The notes beneath the pieces were generated by a model that ran no database searches, had not been told where the DNA came from, and saw only the letters and a program-made list of their open reading frames with translations. The position numbers and the translations under genes are program-made. A DNA stretch of 64,000 nt from an uncultured Bacteroidota bacterium (lineage in GTDB: Bacteria > Bacteroidota > Bacteroidia > Bacteroidales > P3). Positions 10,696 to 20,700 of the stretch are shown one piece after another; within the stretch, counting starts at the first letter, position 1, and each line of letters opens with the position of its first letter. The DNA lies in contig CADAQX010000001.1 of assembly GCA_902790215.1 (NCBI GenBank), positions 62,001 to 126,000 of the forward strand. The letters are read 5' to 3'.

Positions 10696-10756
10696 CGCTC
10701 TTCCTTCGCTCTTCCTTCGCTCTTCCTTCGCTCTACCTTCGCTCTACCTTCGCTTA
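10696..10756. repeat. 11-bp tandem repeat
   Basis: Five units in exact 11-bp register: three CGCTCTTCCTT, two CGCTCTACCTT, then a partial CGCTTA. It lies in the 556-base gap 10478-11033 between two divergent genes. Apart from the two flanking promoters I see no gene there. Confidence 0.85.
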
Positions 10757-10946
10757 CAGGAGCGACCAACGAGCGACGCTGCTGCGGCACTACTCTGGAG
10801 TAGGTGTGGGGCAAAAATGGCAGTGGAAAAACAAGTGCTACAATTGTTTCAGTGCTACAGTTCGTTTACGTCTCCATTCTTTTGCGGGAAGGATTTCTTC
10901 GAGAACGTTTTTTTCTCAAACCCCTGTGCAATTCAGGGAAAAAACG

Positions 10947-10954
10947 TATATTTG
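10947..10954 (+). promoter_or_regulatory. putative -7 box (TATATTTG) for the 5'-nucleotidase gene
   Basis: TATATTTG fits TAnnTTTG; the predicted start of transcription is roughly 75 nt before ATG 11034. The -33 box is weak. Confidence 0.5.
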
Positions 10955-11033
10955 CAATCGGGAAATCAGCATTCCCATTGGGCACCTCGCCACAAAACTT
11001 GCTGATGCACAATAATCCACAAAACAAATAATC

Positions 11034-12806
11034 ATGACAATGAAGCGCATCGTTCGACTCCTTATCCCTGTGGCCTTCATGGCCGCAATGCTCCATTCCT
11101 GCCAGAAAGAGGACATCAATCCCCTCAAACCGGCCGCGGGCGACTATCTGCTGCCCCTCATCGAAACCACCGACATCCACGGCCTCATAGTCGATAACTC
11201 AACCGACTCCGTCCACTACCGGCTGGCCTACATTGCCGACAAGGTGAAGGACATCCGCGGTCACGGCGGGGCATACAAGAAAGAGCGCCTGCTGCTGCTC
11301 GACGGCGGCGACCTCTACCAAGGCACCACCATCTCCAACCTGCGGCAGGGCAAACCCATCTATGTTTCTTTCGACAAGATGGAATACGATGCGGTGGCAC
11401 TGGGCAACCACGACTTCGACTGGGGTTTTGAAAACATGGTCGATCCCGACGCCACGCTGCTCGACTACGACTACAACGGCGGACACTACGTCAACGAGGT
11501 GCCCGTTGTCTGCGCAAACCTCTATCAGCACGGCAACCGCGTCTCGTGCACCAAAGACTACGTCATTGTGGAGAAAACCGCCGTCAACCCCCGCGGCGGC
11601 AGCGTCAACGTGAAAATAGGCATCATCGGCTTTGCCGAGGACTACTCTCTGAGCATCATGGCCTCGCAGTTCTCAGGCAAAGGCTATTCCATCCAGGAGA
11701 ACTACACCATCGCCAACAGCCTCGCCTCCGAGTTGGAGGCCTCAGGGCAATGCGACGCCACCATCCTGCTCACCCACGGAGCCGCCGACAAGGCAGCCGA
11801 ACGCCTCGGCGAGAGCACAGTTGTCGATCTTGTGCTGGGCGGCCACACCCACCGCACCATTTCCGGGCAGACAAGCTGGGGCCTCCCCTACCTGCAAGCC
11901 GGCAAGAAAAGCGAGAACTACGCCTACGCCGAGCTCCAATTCCGGGTCGATAACAACGGCAGCATCTCCTTCACAAGCGTCAACGGCCAGCAGACCATCG
12001 CTGTCGATGCCACCCGCGACCTGCACCTCTTCTCGGGACATAACGCCCAAGACCTCGACAACGACATCCTTTCCGTCTCCGACAATGCCATCTCCGAAAT
12101 ATCCGGACAACTCTCAAGGGTTATCGGACACATCACCGTCAACGCTTCCAAATACCCCATCAGCGGCAGCGGCGAACGCGCCTCGGTCATGGGCAACTGG
12201 ATGGGCGACATCCTGCAACGCATCGGCAATGCCGACGTTGCCTTCCTCAACAGCACCAGCATCCGTACCTACTTTTCTCTCGACGGGCAGCCCTCGCGGA
12301 ACATCACCGTCGCCAACGTCTATGACATGTTCCCCTTCGGCAACCCAACCTATGTGTTCCGCATCACCTATGCCGAACTGCTCCAACTGTTTGAATACTC
12401 CATGACCCGAGCCGGCAGGATTCTGCTGACCCAGATGACAGGCCTTGACTGCTACTTTACCAGCACGGAACACACCAGCAGCTCCGGCAGAATCTACTAC
12501 GAACACGCCCTCCACTCCCTCGCCAAGGACGGCACCACCATATACCAAAATGGGCAATGGACCTCCGACTGGTCGTCGCGCACCCTCACCGTTGCCGTCA
12601 GCGAATATGTGGCAACCACCGACCGCGAAGACCGCGACACACACCTCCACAACCCCTTAGTGGAATGGTGCAAAACCTCGCGGCTCGTCACAAACGACCT
12701 TATCGACAACGAGAACGCCGTCCGCGTACTCACCGCCGAAGCCGAAGCCAACAACGGCCTCCTCACCATCGACACCCGCCCCCACTTCATCCTCTACACC
12801 GAGTAA
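11034..12806 (+). CDS. 5'-nucleotidase / 2',3'-cyclic phosphodiesterase family lipoprotein
   Basis: 590 residues (an alternative ATG 6 nt later begins MKRIVRLL). Lipoprotein signal with MLHSCQKE. The N-terminal calcineurin-like metallophosphatase domain shows its metal ligands in order: TTDIHG (~res 45), DGGDLYQG (~90), GNHDFDWG (~123), LTHGAAD (~245) and GGHTHR (~270). The C-terminal 5'-nucleotidase domain (about 360-560) has GNWMGDILQ, FLNSTSIR and DMFPFGNPTYVFRITYAEL. UshA-like enzymes of this build strip phosphate from extracellular nucleotides for nucleoside and phosphate salvage. It stands alone between dnaK and a convergent ATPase gene. Confidence 0.92.
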   Translation: MTMKRIVRLLIPVAFMAAMLHSCQKEDINPLKPAAGDYLLPLIETTDIHGLIVDNSTDSVHYRLAYIADKVKDIRGHGGAYKKERLLLLDGGDLYQGTTISNLRQGKPIYVSFDKMEYDAVALGNHDFDWGFENMVDPDATLLDYDYNGGHYVNEVPVVCANLYQHGNRVSCTKDYVIVEKTAVNPRGGSVNVKIGIIGFAEDYSLSIMASQFSGKGYSIQENYTIANSLASELEASGQCDATILLTHGAADKAAERLGESTVVDLVLGGHTHRTISGQTSWGLPYLQAGKKSENYAYAELQFRVDNNGSISFTSVNGQQTIAVDATRDLHLFSGHNAQDLDNDILSVSDNAISEISGQLSRVIGHITVNASKYPISGSGERASVMGNWMGDILQRIGNADVAFLNSTSIRTYFSLDGQPSRNITVANVYDMFPFGNPTYVFRITYAELLQLFEYSMTRAGRILLTQMTGLDCYFTSTEHTSSSGRIYYEHALHSLAKDGTTIYQNGQWTSDWSSRTLTVAVSEYVATTDREDRDTHLHNPLVEWCKTSRLVTNDLIDNENAVRVLTAEAEANNGLLTIDTRPHFILYTE

Positions 12807-12823
12807 CATTTGAACGTGTTAAG

Positions 12824-12860
12824 TTAATGTGTTAATCTAATTAACGAATTAACACATTAA
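12824..12860. terminator. hairpin between convergent genes (TTAATGTGTTAAT element)
   Basis: TTAATGTGTTAAT (12824-12836) pairs perfectly with ATTAACACATTAA (12848-12860) in the 67-bp gap between two converging genes. No strong T-run follows, so termination is plausible rather than certain. The same words occur at 50532-50615. Confidence 0.55.
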
Positions 12861-12873
12861 CGCATTCAACGTA

Positions 12874-14079
12874 TCAACATATTTCCAACAGCCAGTCGAT
12901 TGCATTCTGCTGTTTTATTCCATTGTGATACGTCACCGGTTCGGTATCCAGTGTCAGAATGGTCTTTGGGTAATGGTCGTCAATTGCCTGTAAAGATTCG
13001 AGTTCGCGCTCTCGCGTGGCAGGATTCCTCATCGTGGCACACACCTGATAGTATTCCATCTTCTGCATATCTGTCACAACAAAATCCACCTCCATCGAAT
13101 CCACTTTGCCAATATAAACATTGGGAAAGCGTCTCATCAATTCCAGAAAGACCACATTTTCCAGCACATGCCCATAATCCACGCCCTGCCGTCCCAGCAT
13201 CATATTGCGGAACGCCACATCAACCAGATAGTACTTTTCCATCGTCTTCAGCAAACCGCGTCCCTTTGCATCATACCTCTTTACCGGATACACTATACAG
13301 CTCTCGCTGAGGGCTGAAAGATACTTCTCCACCGTTTTCACATCTATCCTCCTTCCATACGAAGTCATCGTGTCAGCTATTTTTTTTGTCGATAGTGTGT
13401 TCCCTATGTTGTCTGTCAAAAACGACAACACGCTCTCTAACATCATTGGGTCACTCACCTTTTTCCGCTGCACCACGTCCTTTAACACAATCGTGCTGAA
13501 TATCCCCCGCAAATAGTCGTTTACTGTCTGCATATCATCCTGCAAATGCACGGTGTATGGGAATGAAGAATACGTAATATAGTTTGCATACAGCCTCTCT
13601 GGCGACATCTCCTTCGATTGTGCCAAAGCATATTCTTTTAAGGAAAATGGCAGCAGTTTCATCTCCACATACCGCCCCGAAAGCAGCGTTGCAATCTCGC
13701 TTGACAACAAATAGGCGTTTGACCCCGTGATGTATAAGTCCACATTGCTCTTTATATACAACGCATCCACCACATCGGCATAGTTGCTCACATGTTGTAT
13801 CTCATCCAAAAACACGTAGTTCATCATGTCAGGCCTAAGACGTCCAACAATGTAGTCATACAAAGCCTTTGAATCACGCAAATCGTAAAATTCAAAATCT
13901 TCAAAATTGATAAAGGTCAACTGCTCGTCTTTTACCCCTTCAGCCAACAATTCATCGGCATATAATTTCATCAGCACGCTCTTGCCACAACGTCTGACAC
14001 CAGTGATAACCTTGATAATCTGCTTGTCTTTAACCCTCTTCAAATAGTCTAAATACCTGTTTCTCTGTACATATTCCAT
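12874..14079 (-). CDS. AAA ATPase with DUF4143 domain
   Basis: 401 residues. Walker A is GVRRCGKS (~27-34), Walker B YVFLDEIQ (~88-95), sensor-like YITGSNAYLLSSE follows, and FSLKEYA leads into a helical linker; residues ~200-340 match the DUF4143 pattern (winged-helix-like part, then a PD-(D/E)XK-like end with MEVDFVVTD). The family is common in Bacteroidota and poorly understood; DNA binding or nucleic-acid processing is suspected. A -7 box sits 25 nt before the start codon and two near-identical 28-bp palindromes overlap and flank the promoter, which suggests autoregulation. A distant paralogue is at 57673-58806. Confidence 0.85.
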   Translation of the reverse strand: MEYVQRNRYLDYLKRVKDKQIIKVITGVRRCGKSVLMKLYADELLAEGVKDEQLTFINFEDFEFYDLRDSKALYDYIVGRLRPDMMNYVFLDEIQHVSNYADVVDALYIKSNVDLYITGSNAYLLSSEIATLLSGRYVEMKLLPFSLKEYALAQSKEMSPERLYANYITYSSFPYTVHLQDDMQTVNDYLRGIFSTIVLKDVVQRKKVSDPMMLESVLSFLTDNIGNTLSTKKIADTMTSYGRRIDVKTVEKYLSALSESCIVYPVKRYDAKGRGLLKTMEKYYLVDVAFRNMMLGRQGVDYGHVLENVVFLELMRRFPNVYIGKVDSMEVDFVVTDMQKMEYYQVCATMRNPATRERELESLQAIDDHYPKTILTLDTEPVTYHNGIKQQNAIDWLLEIC

Positions 14080-14103
14080 ATCCCATCATTTATTTATTCC
14101 CTG

Positions 14104-14111
14104 CAAAGATA
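14104..14111 (-). promoter_or_regulatory. -7 box (TATCTTTG) of the 14079-12874 ATPase gene
   Basis: Minus-strand TATCTTTG, 25 nt before the start codon. The first 28-bp palindrome begins 5 bp further upstream and covers the -33 region. Confidence 0.65.
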
Positions 14112-14115
14112 CAAA

Positions 14116-14183
14116 AAGTTTTTGGATTATATTCCCAAAACTTCCAAAAATAGAAAAGTTTTAGGATTACATTCCAAAAACTT
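14116..14183. promoter_or_regulatory. twin 28-bp palindromes at an ATPase promoter
   Basis: Site 1 is 14116-14143 (half-sites AAGTTTTTGGA and TCCCAAAACTT); site 2 is 14156-14183 (AAGTTTTAGGA and TTCCAAAAACTT). Starts are exactly 40 bp apart. Each is an inverted repeat with few mismatches. Operator function is inferred from position. Confidence 0.6.
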
Positions 14184-14202
14184 TCCTGAAACGACAGGGG
14201 AA

Positions 14203-14234
14203 GATCCCTGCCGCAGTGACAAGGACTCTTTTTG
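14203..14234. repeat. degenerate copy of the terminator repeat at 29911-29945
   Basis: CCCTGCCGCAGTGACAAGGA plus CTCTTTTT matches 29917-29945 except for small changes; here the left stem arm is broken (AGATCCC instead of AGAGTCC). Confidence 0.6.
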
Positions 14235-14241
14235 TTCATGA

Positions 14242-14595
14242 TTTGACAAGTATTGTTAGTCGTTGATGCCCAGTATGTAAAAACCATCAAGGGTCGTCAT
14301 TTATTCGCTCGTTATTCGATCGTTTTCCCTTTCTTTTCCGTTTCACAAAGGGAAAAATGAGGGAAACATATCGAAAAACGATATGATAAAGAACGGCACA
14401 ACATCAAACCCAGAAAGTTGAGAGTTGAAAGTAGAGAGTTGAGAATTTTCCGGGTGCGGCAGCAACTTTCAATTTTCAATTTTCAATTTTTATGTTTGGG
14501 ACAACTATGCGACACTTTCGGAACGGTAGCGTAAGGTGGCGAAAGTTGGCGTAATTCTTCACAGAATAAAAAGTAAATTACGCGCGAGGCGGCAA
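14242..14595 (+). repeat. dispersed intergenic repeat R1, copy 2, interrupted by R2
   Basis: Same blocks as 957-1234 in the same order and strand, but split by about 75 bp of a different element (14417-14493). The hairpin ATCGTTTTCC (14319-14328) with GAAAAACGAT (14373-14382) has one mismatch. It occupies most of the 622-base gap 14080-14701; no gene is seen. Confidence 0.85.
14417..14493 (+). repeat. dispersed repeat R2 (core CCGGGTGCGGCA), inserted in R1
   Basis: Left arm of GAGAGTTGA words, core TTCCGGGTGCGGCAGC (~14448-14463), right arm of CAATTTT words; the arms are roughly inverted. R1 copy 1 lacks this block. A reverse-strand copy lies at 27652-27731. Confidence 0.7.
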
Positions 14596-14608
14596 AAAAG
14601 CAAAATAA

Positions 14609-14668
14609 GAGGTAAGAGATAAGAACCAGGGTTGTAAGCCACAGTTCCTGGCTCTTAGTTCTTCCCTC
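14609..14668 (-). terminator. long imperfect hairpin after the 17530-14702 operon
   Basis: 14609-14630 (ending AAGAACCAGG) pairs with 14647-14668 (beginning CCTGGCTCTTAG) over ~22 bp with several mismatches. It lies 34 nt past the last stop of the operon. Similar words form the hairpin at 52182-52226. Confidence 0.5.
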
Positions 14669-14701
14669 TATACTCCGCCCGCAATCAGACGAGCCTCCGG
14701 C

Positions 14702-15586
14702 TCATTTTACAGCCCGAACGGGGCGTACAGACAGCCCGCTGTGTCGATTGTATCTGTCCGCAGCGTGGACCTCGTTGCTCTGGAAGTACATACTGTACGC
14801 GTCGCCCCCATTGTAGGGTGTGGAAGCCCAATAGAACCCGTCGCTGCCCACATCATAGACAGTCGTGCCGTTGCGGCGGGCAGCGGCAGGCAGGAACACT
14901 GCACCGGCATCCTCCATCTGCGTCCATTGGGCATAGGTGTAGCTATTGTGTGTCCAGTCCCTATAACTCGATGCAAAGCCCGGATTGAACTGAGGACATC
15001 CCGAAGGCTGTGTCCAACTGTCGGGCAGGATAATCAGTCCGCCCACACCGTCAATATTGCCAGTGCCACGTTTGGAAGCGGCGTCGGGGCGGGTGTTTAG
15101 CAGGTAATCCCACTCGTCATGGGTGAGCGTGCGCCACTGGTGGACTGCATTTCCGCCGTTTCTGATGGCATTGTACCACGCCCAGTCGGCTCCGGCGTAA
15201 GCTCCCGTCAGGCTAATGGAGTTTGAGCCACCGGGATAATAGTCCATCCACGAAGTGCTGGTTGACCAAGGCTGGTAGCAGGTTGCCCCGCTGCTCCATC
15301 CACTGGTCCCCCACCCGAAGAGGTCTATCCAATCGCTGTAGGTAGAACTGATTTTACTATTGGCATTGCCCACACAATCGTACTGGTGCTCAGCAAATCG
15401 CCAAGTATTGGTGCTGGCCCGGTACTGCAAGTTGCCCTTCGAGAAATGCACCTGCTGCGTGGCACTCACCGAAAACGAGCCTGGCAGCATCCCGTCGCCA
15501 TCGGAGCCGAACTCTTTTTCACAGCTTGCCAGCATCATTATCCCAGCCATCAGGCCGGCAATCGACATTATATGTATTCTCTTCAT
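14702..15586 (-). CDS. lipoprotein with a single major-paralogue-type domain
   Basis: 294 residues. Signal with lipobox LASC (Cys ~22), a short spacer, then directly the domain that forms the C-terminal half of the three larger lipoproteins: VHFSKGNLQY, DWIDLFGWGTSGW, WRTLTHDEWDYLL, FLPAAARR, FYWASTPYNG and a final SVRPVRAVK. Compared with them it lacks the fimbrillin-like half. It is the last gene of the operon 17530-14702 and starts 46 nt after its partner. Predicted outer-membrane surface lipoprotein; ligand unknown. The stand-alone occurrence shows the domain folds independently. Confidence 0.75.
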   Translation of the reverse strand: MKRIHIMSIAGLMAGIMMLASCEKEFGSDGDGMLPGSFSVSATQQVHFSKGNLQYRASTNTWRFAEHQYDCVGNANSKISSTYSDWIDLFGWGTSGWSSGATCYQPWSTSTSWMDYYPGGSNSISLTGAYAGADWAWYNAIRNGGNAVHQWRTLTHDEWDYLLNTRPDAASKRGTGNIDGVGGLIILPDSWTQPSGCPQFNPGFASSYRDWTHNSYTYAQWTQMEDAGAVFLPAAARRNGTTVYDVGSDGFYWASTPYNGGDAYSMYFQSNEVHAADRYNRHSGLSVRPVRAVK

Positions 15587-15632
15587 AAAGCGTAATTATT
15601 ATGTTCTTAATTATTTATTTACCACTCCTTCT

Positions 15633-17273
15633 CTAATTATTACTTGGCGCTGCAGATATATCGCTGCAGAGACGGATAGAGTTCCCATAATAGGCGGCAG
15701 GAGAGCTGTCTGAGACCATATTTTCGTTATCAAATCGGAGCGCCCGCGCATATTCACCAATTTTTGAAGAAGACCAATAGTAGCCTGCACTTTTCACTTG
15801 GTTGGTCACAGCGCCCTCTCTATATCCGGCTGCGGGCAGAAAAACAGCACCTTCGGCCTCCATCTGTTGCCATAAACCCAACGATATAGCGTTCGAACTA
15901 TAATCCAAGCCACTCTCATTGCAGACAAGGCCATCCTCAAAGTCATAGTCATCCGGGAACAAAACCATTCCATTGACAATATTGTCGCTTCCAACCGACA
16001 GGGACACTTTTGCATAGCGTTTTTCCACATTGCGGGTGTTTAGCAGACAATCCCACTCGCTGCTCGTAAGGGTGCGCCAAGTGTTCGCGGCTCCGGCATT
16101 TTCGATGGCGTTGTATACGCCCCAGTCATACTGTGTCCCAGAAATGCTGCCGCTTGCCGGGCCATAATCAGCCACGGTGGTGGTCGACAGATAAGGGTAA
16201 CTGCCCTCGTATCCGCTGGTGCCCCAACCCATCAAGTCTATCCATCCAGAATAGCCGGAAGCAATATGGCTGTTGCCGTCGCCGATGATGTCGTACTGTT
16301 CGGGTGCAAAGCGGAATGTGCTTGTACCGGCATTATATTGCAGGTTGCCTTGGGCAAACACCACCCACCTATTTTCCCCCACAGAGAAGCGGCCTTTGGT
16401 GTCCTCGGTGGTGTGTTCCCCATTGGTACTGAGGTTGACACGAGCCGTCATCATCACATTGCGTCCCAAGGCAGCATGCGAAGCTGTGTGGGTAAAGGTG
16501 AAGTTTCTGGCACCAAGGGCGGCACCCGCCATGTGGGCATAGACGGTGATGGTCAAATTCCCCGCTGCAACAGGCAGGATGGGCACTTGAACCTCTATGA
16601 TGTCGCTGCCGCCGTGAGCCAGCACGGGGCTGTCGGTCAGCACAACCGACACCTGCTTGTCCGCTTCCGCAATCGTACCGCTTTGGGCTGCCACGGCGAG
16701 GGTTCCCACACCAAGAGTCACACCCCTTGTGCCACACAGTTGTCCTACCGCACTGCTCACCCTTACATCTGTCACCACCACGTCCACGTCCAGAGAGTTC
16801 TTCACCAGCACACGGACTGCAGCTGTGGCATGACGGAAGCGTATTGCGTTGTCACCAGCGCCGGCCATAGCCAGCATGGGCAGATGCAACACTTGCCGTC
16901 CGTTGTTGTAATGGCTCTCATACTGCGACGGGACTGTCACCGTCTCTGTGCCAGTCACCAAACCAGCGGGATATATGCCCCGGAACGGGTCTCTGGGGTT
17001 GTTGAAGTCCGTAACGTAGGCCTTGTCGCCACTCACCGTGACGGTATATTCTGCACCATTGAGGCTCACCCTGTCCCCGTTCTCCCACACCACACTCTCG
17101 GCACTCACCGAGGTCTTGTCGCCCTCCATGCCGCCAAAGCCTTCTGCGGTAAGCAGGACAGCCCCTTCGGGAATGCCCTCCGTATTGTTCTCTTTTTGGC
17201 AGCTACCAACCGCCAGCACACCGCCAAGCAGTGCCATGATTGTCATCAAGCTGTATTTTCTCGTGGATTTCAT
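15633..17273 (-). CDS. fimbrillin-like lipoprotein with C-terminal major-paralogue-type domain
   Basis: 546 residues from ATG 17273 (MKSTRKYSLM). The frame is open to 17315, but that start overlaps the preceding gene and puts 14 charged residues before the signal. Lipobox VGSCQKE. The fimbrillin-like half has VVWENGDRVSLNG, GIYPAGLV and FRHATAAVRVLVKN; the second half begins near WVVFAQGNLQYNA and has GWIDLMGWGTSGYEG, WRTLTSSEWDCLL, FLPAAGYREG and YYWSSSKIG. Same build as 1357-3003 and 29991-31691. It follows the small gene 17303-17530 by 29 nt and precedes the shorter lipoprotein 14702-15586. Confidence 0.75.
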   Translation of the reverse strand: MKSTRKYSLMTIMALLGGVLAVGSCQKENNTEGIPEGAVLLTAEGFGGMEGDKTSVSAESVVWENGDRVSLNGAEYTVTVSGDKAYVTDFNNPRDPFRGIYPAGLVTGTETVTVPSQYESHYNNGRQVLHLPMLAMAGAGDNAIRFRHATAAVRVLVKNSLDVDVVVTDVRVSSAVGQLCGTRGVTLGVGTLAVAAQSGTIAEADKQVSVVLTDSPVLAHGGSDIIEVQVPILPVAAGNLTITVYAHMAGAALGARNFTFTHTASHAALGRNVMMTARVNLSTNGEHTTEDTKGRFSVGENRWVVFAQGNLQYNAGTSTFRFAPEQYDIIGDGNSHIASGYSGWIDLMGWGTSGYEGSYPYLSTTTVADYGPASGSISGTQYDWGVYNAIENAGAANTWRTLTSSEWDCLLNTRNVEKRYAKVSLSVGSDNIVNGMVLFPDDYDFEDGLVCNESGLDYSSNAISLGLWQQMEAEGAVFLPAAGYREGAVTNQVKSAGYYWSSSKIGEYARALRFDNENMVSDSSPAAYYGNSIRLCSDISAAPSNN

Positions 17274-17302
17274 TTTCTTAAACCTTTCTCCCCTAAAACT
17301 CT

Positions 17303-17530
17303 TTAAATAAACCAATGCTCGTCGTCCTTGCCGCCCCAGTTGCCACCAGTGGTGCTGCGACTTTCCAAGTTAATGTCTCCCAAGTCCTCCCTCAATCCGA
17401 GTTTCTTCATGTCCGAGTCGGTATAACCATTCTCCACAACAAACTGCACTACCTTGACACACGGAGCCTCGTACTCGGGCCTCTGTGTACAAAACCGAGC
17501 ACTTATTCCTGCATAAACCGTTTGTTCCAT
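17303..17530 (-). CDS. small protein preceding fimbrillin-like lipoprotein (Y-x-[AP]-P family)
   Basis: 75 residues. Residues 20-35 read YEAPCVKVVQFVVENG, the same pattern as the small proteins at 3010-3201 and 31730-31939. It has a longer N-terminus (MEQTVYAGISARFC) and an acidic, Trp-containing end (DDEHWFI). No signal peptide or transmembrane segment. First gene of a three-gene operon with two lipoproteins. A possible -7 box TACTTTTG on the minus strand lies at 17603-17610. Function unknown. Confidence 0.7.
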   Translation of the reverse strand: MEQTVYAGISARFCTQRPEYEAPCVKVVQFVVENGYTDSDMKKLGLREDLGDINLESRSTTGGNWGGKDDEHWFI

Positions 17531-17689
17531 AATTTAATACTATATTAAAAATCAATATAATACAAACAATACCACACAAATCACACAACTTGAAACCATA
17601 TACAAAAGTACAAAAAAAACTCTACTCTTTGATATTAATTTTTATTCCTTGTTTCGACAAGAAAAAAAACACAACCAGCACGACATTTT

Positions 17690-17719
17690 TTTGTATTTTT
17701 GTAAATATTCGTAAATTTG
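17690..17719 (+). promoter_or_regulatory. promoter of the giant T9SS protein gene
   Basis: -33 TTTG (17690-17693), 18-nt spacer, -7 TAAATTTG (17712-17719), as expected for the Bacteroidota housekeeping sigma factor. The in-frame ATG at 17717 lies inside the -7 box, so translation must start later, at 17759. Confidence 0.75.
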
Positions 17720-17758
17720 CAATTTCAAATCGAGAATAACAAACAAATCAATACCACT

Positions 17759-20700
17759 ATGAACAACAATTATTATGGCCCTACGAGCCGCAACGGCGGC
17801 CGTAGAAGAGGTGGCTTGAAAGGTTTACTATGCCTTGCAGCAGTGCTTTTTGCCCTGCTGCTGCCGGCATCCTTGCAGGCCACACCGCAAAACGGATCGA
17901 CTTACTTCCGCAATGCAAGCAATTACGATGCCTACTCCCTGGGCAGGGGCAGAATCCACTTCAAGGTTCTTGTTTTTGCCGACGGGGTGGAACACAATTT
18001 CAATGCCGGCAAGGGCGGTTCGGGTTCACGCATCTGGACGCATGTCGACGGCGCCGACAGTTGGCCCAATTTTTTCTATTACGCTTCGGACAACCTCAAA
18101 TGCAAGGCCGGCGCAGTGCCCGGCAGACCGCGTGACAAGGGATGGGCAGAGCTGAAGGTGGCCTGGGGCATTGTCGTGGTGACCAACAGCTACGACGGCA
18201 GCAACCCCGTATTCACCGCCGACGACAATTGGCACCCGGTGGATCTGCGCCGCACCGACGGCAACGACCATTTGACCTACCTGGAGTTCGACTGGTATAT
18301 TCCTGACAGCATACAGAGCGGTGTGTTCCAATGTGGCATTGAATCGGTATATCACGAAAGCGGTGGCTCCACCTGCGAGACCCGTCTTTTTCCTGTTGGC
18401 TATTTCGACGGTGGCGAACAACAGCCTCAGTTGATGAATCCTATTTTCTATACAGCCAACTACAACGGTGTGTCCAGCTATGGAGTGGCAGGCTACGGCA
18501 TGCTGGCGGTACCCTACGTCGCCTTCCAGCAAACCTATCAATACCACACCGCCTGGAGTCCCGTCAACATACCCTGCACCGACCAGTCGGGTCTTATCTA
18601 CGTGCCCAGCTGCGACTCGGTGCAGACCGGGTTTCACATTACCATGCAGACCCGCCACAGCATGTCGACAGGCGACACGGTGAGGAAACAGTGGTTGCGT
18701 TCCAACATGGTGGACATACCGGCCTACCACAAGATTTACGACATGAATGTGGGATACTACACTTACTTCGACGAGCGGACTAACCTCTACCACCAGGACA
18801 GACGCTACTATGATATCAGTTGGAAGTTCCAACTGCCAAACGAAACCGACATAGTGCCAAACGACTTATTCGAGATACAACGGGCCTACGATAGTAACTA
18901 CACCGATGCGCAGACCATTGCCACCATCCCCATCGTTTGGGGCGTCCGCGACTCGCTGCAAGACACCACATACCACTATATCGACTCGTCGGAGGCGACA
19001 CTGAACAACCCCCTGGAGACCGGCAACAACAAAAAGATATACTACCGCGTGCGGCGAGCGTCGGCCGCCGTGTGGGGATGGGACGACCACCCCTACGCCG
19101 CCAAAAGCTGGGTGTTCATTCGTGCTGAAATGCCCTACATGATGGAAATGTACTACAGAATCGACGACGACTTCTTCAACAATCATAAGACACATCTCTA
19201 TTTTGAGATGCCTAACGGTTTTTGGGGCGATGGCACCCCCGAGAGGCCAAGAACCACATCGTTCTATTGGGACAAACACGCCACCGTGTGCATAGAAAGG
19301 ATACTCAACGAAACGCACGACACGGTGCTAATCCGCGTACCGGCCGACTCAGTGATCGCTGTCCTGGATTATTACCACCTGCATCCAGTATACGACACCT
19401 TCCACGACGGGACCCCTATCTTACATGTGGTGGATGTATTGAACACACCCTGCGTACACTACAAATACCGGTACTATTACGACACCACTGGCATGGCGCT
19501 GCCAATGCTCCCCTATGGCATCGACAACACTATACCAAGAGTTATTTACCTGCGCGGTAACGTGGCGCCCTACTTCACCGATGCTGCCGGCCTCAACACC
19601 CTCGCAGCCTCCTACCAAGAATATCCCGACCACGTGTTGCTGACGTGGTCTGCCACCGAAGGAGGGGTGGACGACTACCTTGTGGAAACCCGGGCAGACA
19701 GTACTGAGAACTGGAGAGAACTGGGCACCACCACCTACAACTACTGGCGGGACCAAACGGCCGACCCGTCGGTGAGCGCGGAGTGGCAATACCGCGTAAC
19801 GATGCGCTATACCTGCCAAGGTTTCATCACAAGCGACAGCCGCCAGACTGTCGGCGCACGCTCCCCCTGGGGACGAGTGAGCGGACGGGTGCATTACGAG
19901 GACGGCTCTGCCTGCCCCAACATCACAGTGGTGGCCACACGCAGCGACAGCACTGTAGTGCAGACCGTGGTGACGGACAACAGCGGATTCTACCAGTTCG
20001 ACAGCCTGCCGTATAGCAGCAATCAGGAATATGTCATCACTCCCACCTCGCAGCATGCCACATTCCAATACAACAACACCGCATCGGGTTCGGCAACGGT
20101 AAACCTGTCGCTGAACAGATGCCTGGTTACGGACATCAACTTCGAAAACATCTCGGCAGTGCGACTCACGGGACGTGTGCTGTATGAGAACAGCTCCATC
20201 CCCGTCCGGGATGCCAACCTGATGCTCAACGGCAACATTGTGCGCCTGGCCAACTCGGCACTGAAGACCGACGCATCGGGATATTTCGAGCTGCAGGTGC
20301 CGCAAAGAAGTGGATTCACCCTGCAGGTGGTGAAAGAGGGGCATCATTTTGCCGAAGGCGGTTTTGTACGCATCGACGGCGACAGCGTGCTGACCCTGGA
20401 GACTCCGCTCGACGGGGTACGGCTGTGGGACCAGACTAAGGTGCGGCTGGCAGGACGTGTGGCCGGTGGCCTGCTGCAGAGACAGCTGCCCCTGGGATTC
20501 GGCGAATCGAACAACAATCTGGGCGACAACCTTAAGCTGGTGCTTGAACTGGAAGGCGACAACGTGAGCTACATAGTACGCATACCGAGCGACCTTACGA
20601 GGGACACTCTTGACTACACGGTACCCCATCTGGTGTACAACGGCACGAACGCCCCAGACACTACCGGATTCACCAACGTTCACTACCAGTTGCGGCGCAT

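Noticed and set aside
17717-17758. Earlier ATG for the giant protein
   Set aside because: It falls inside the -7 box, so it cannot be in the transcript.
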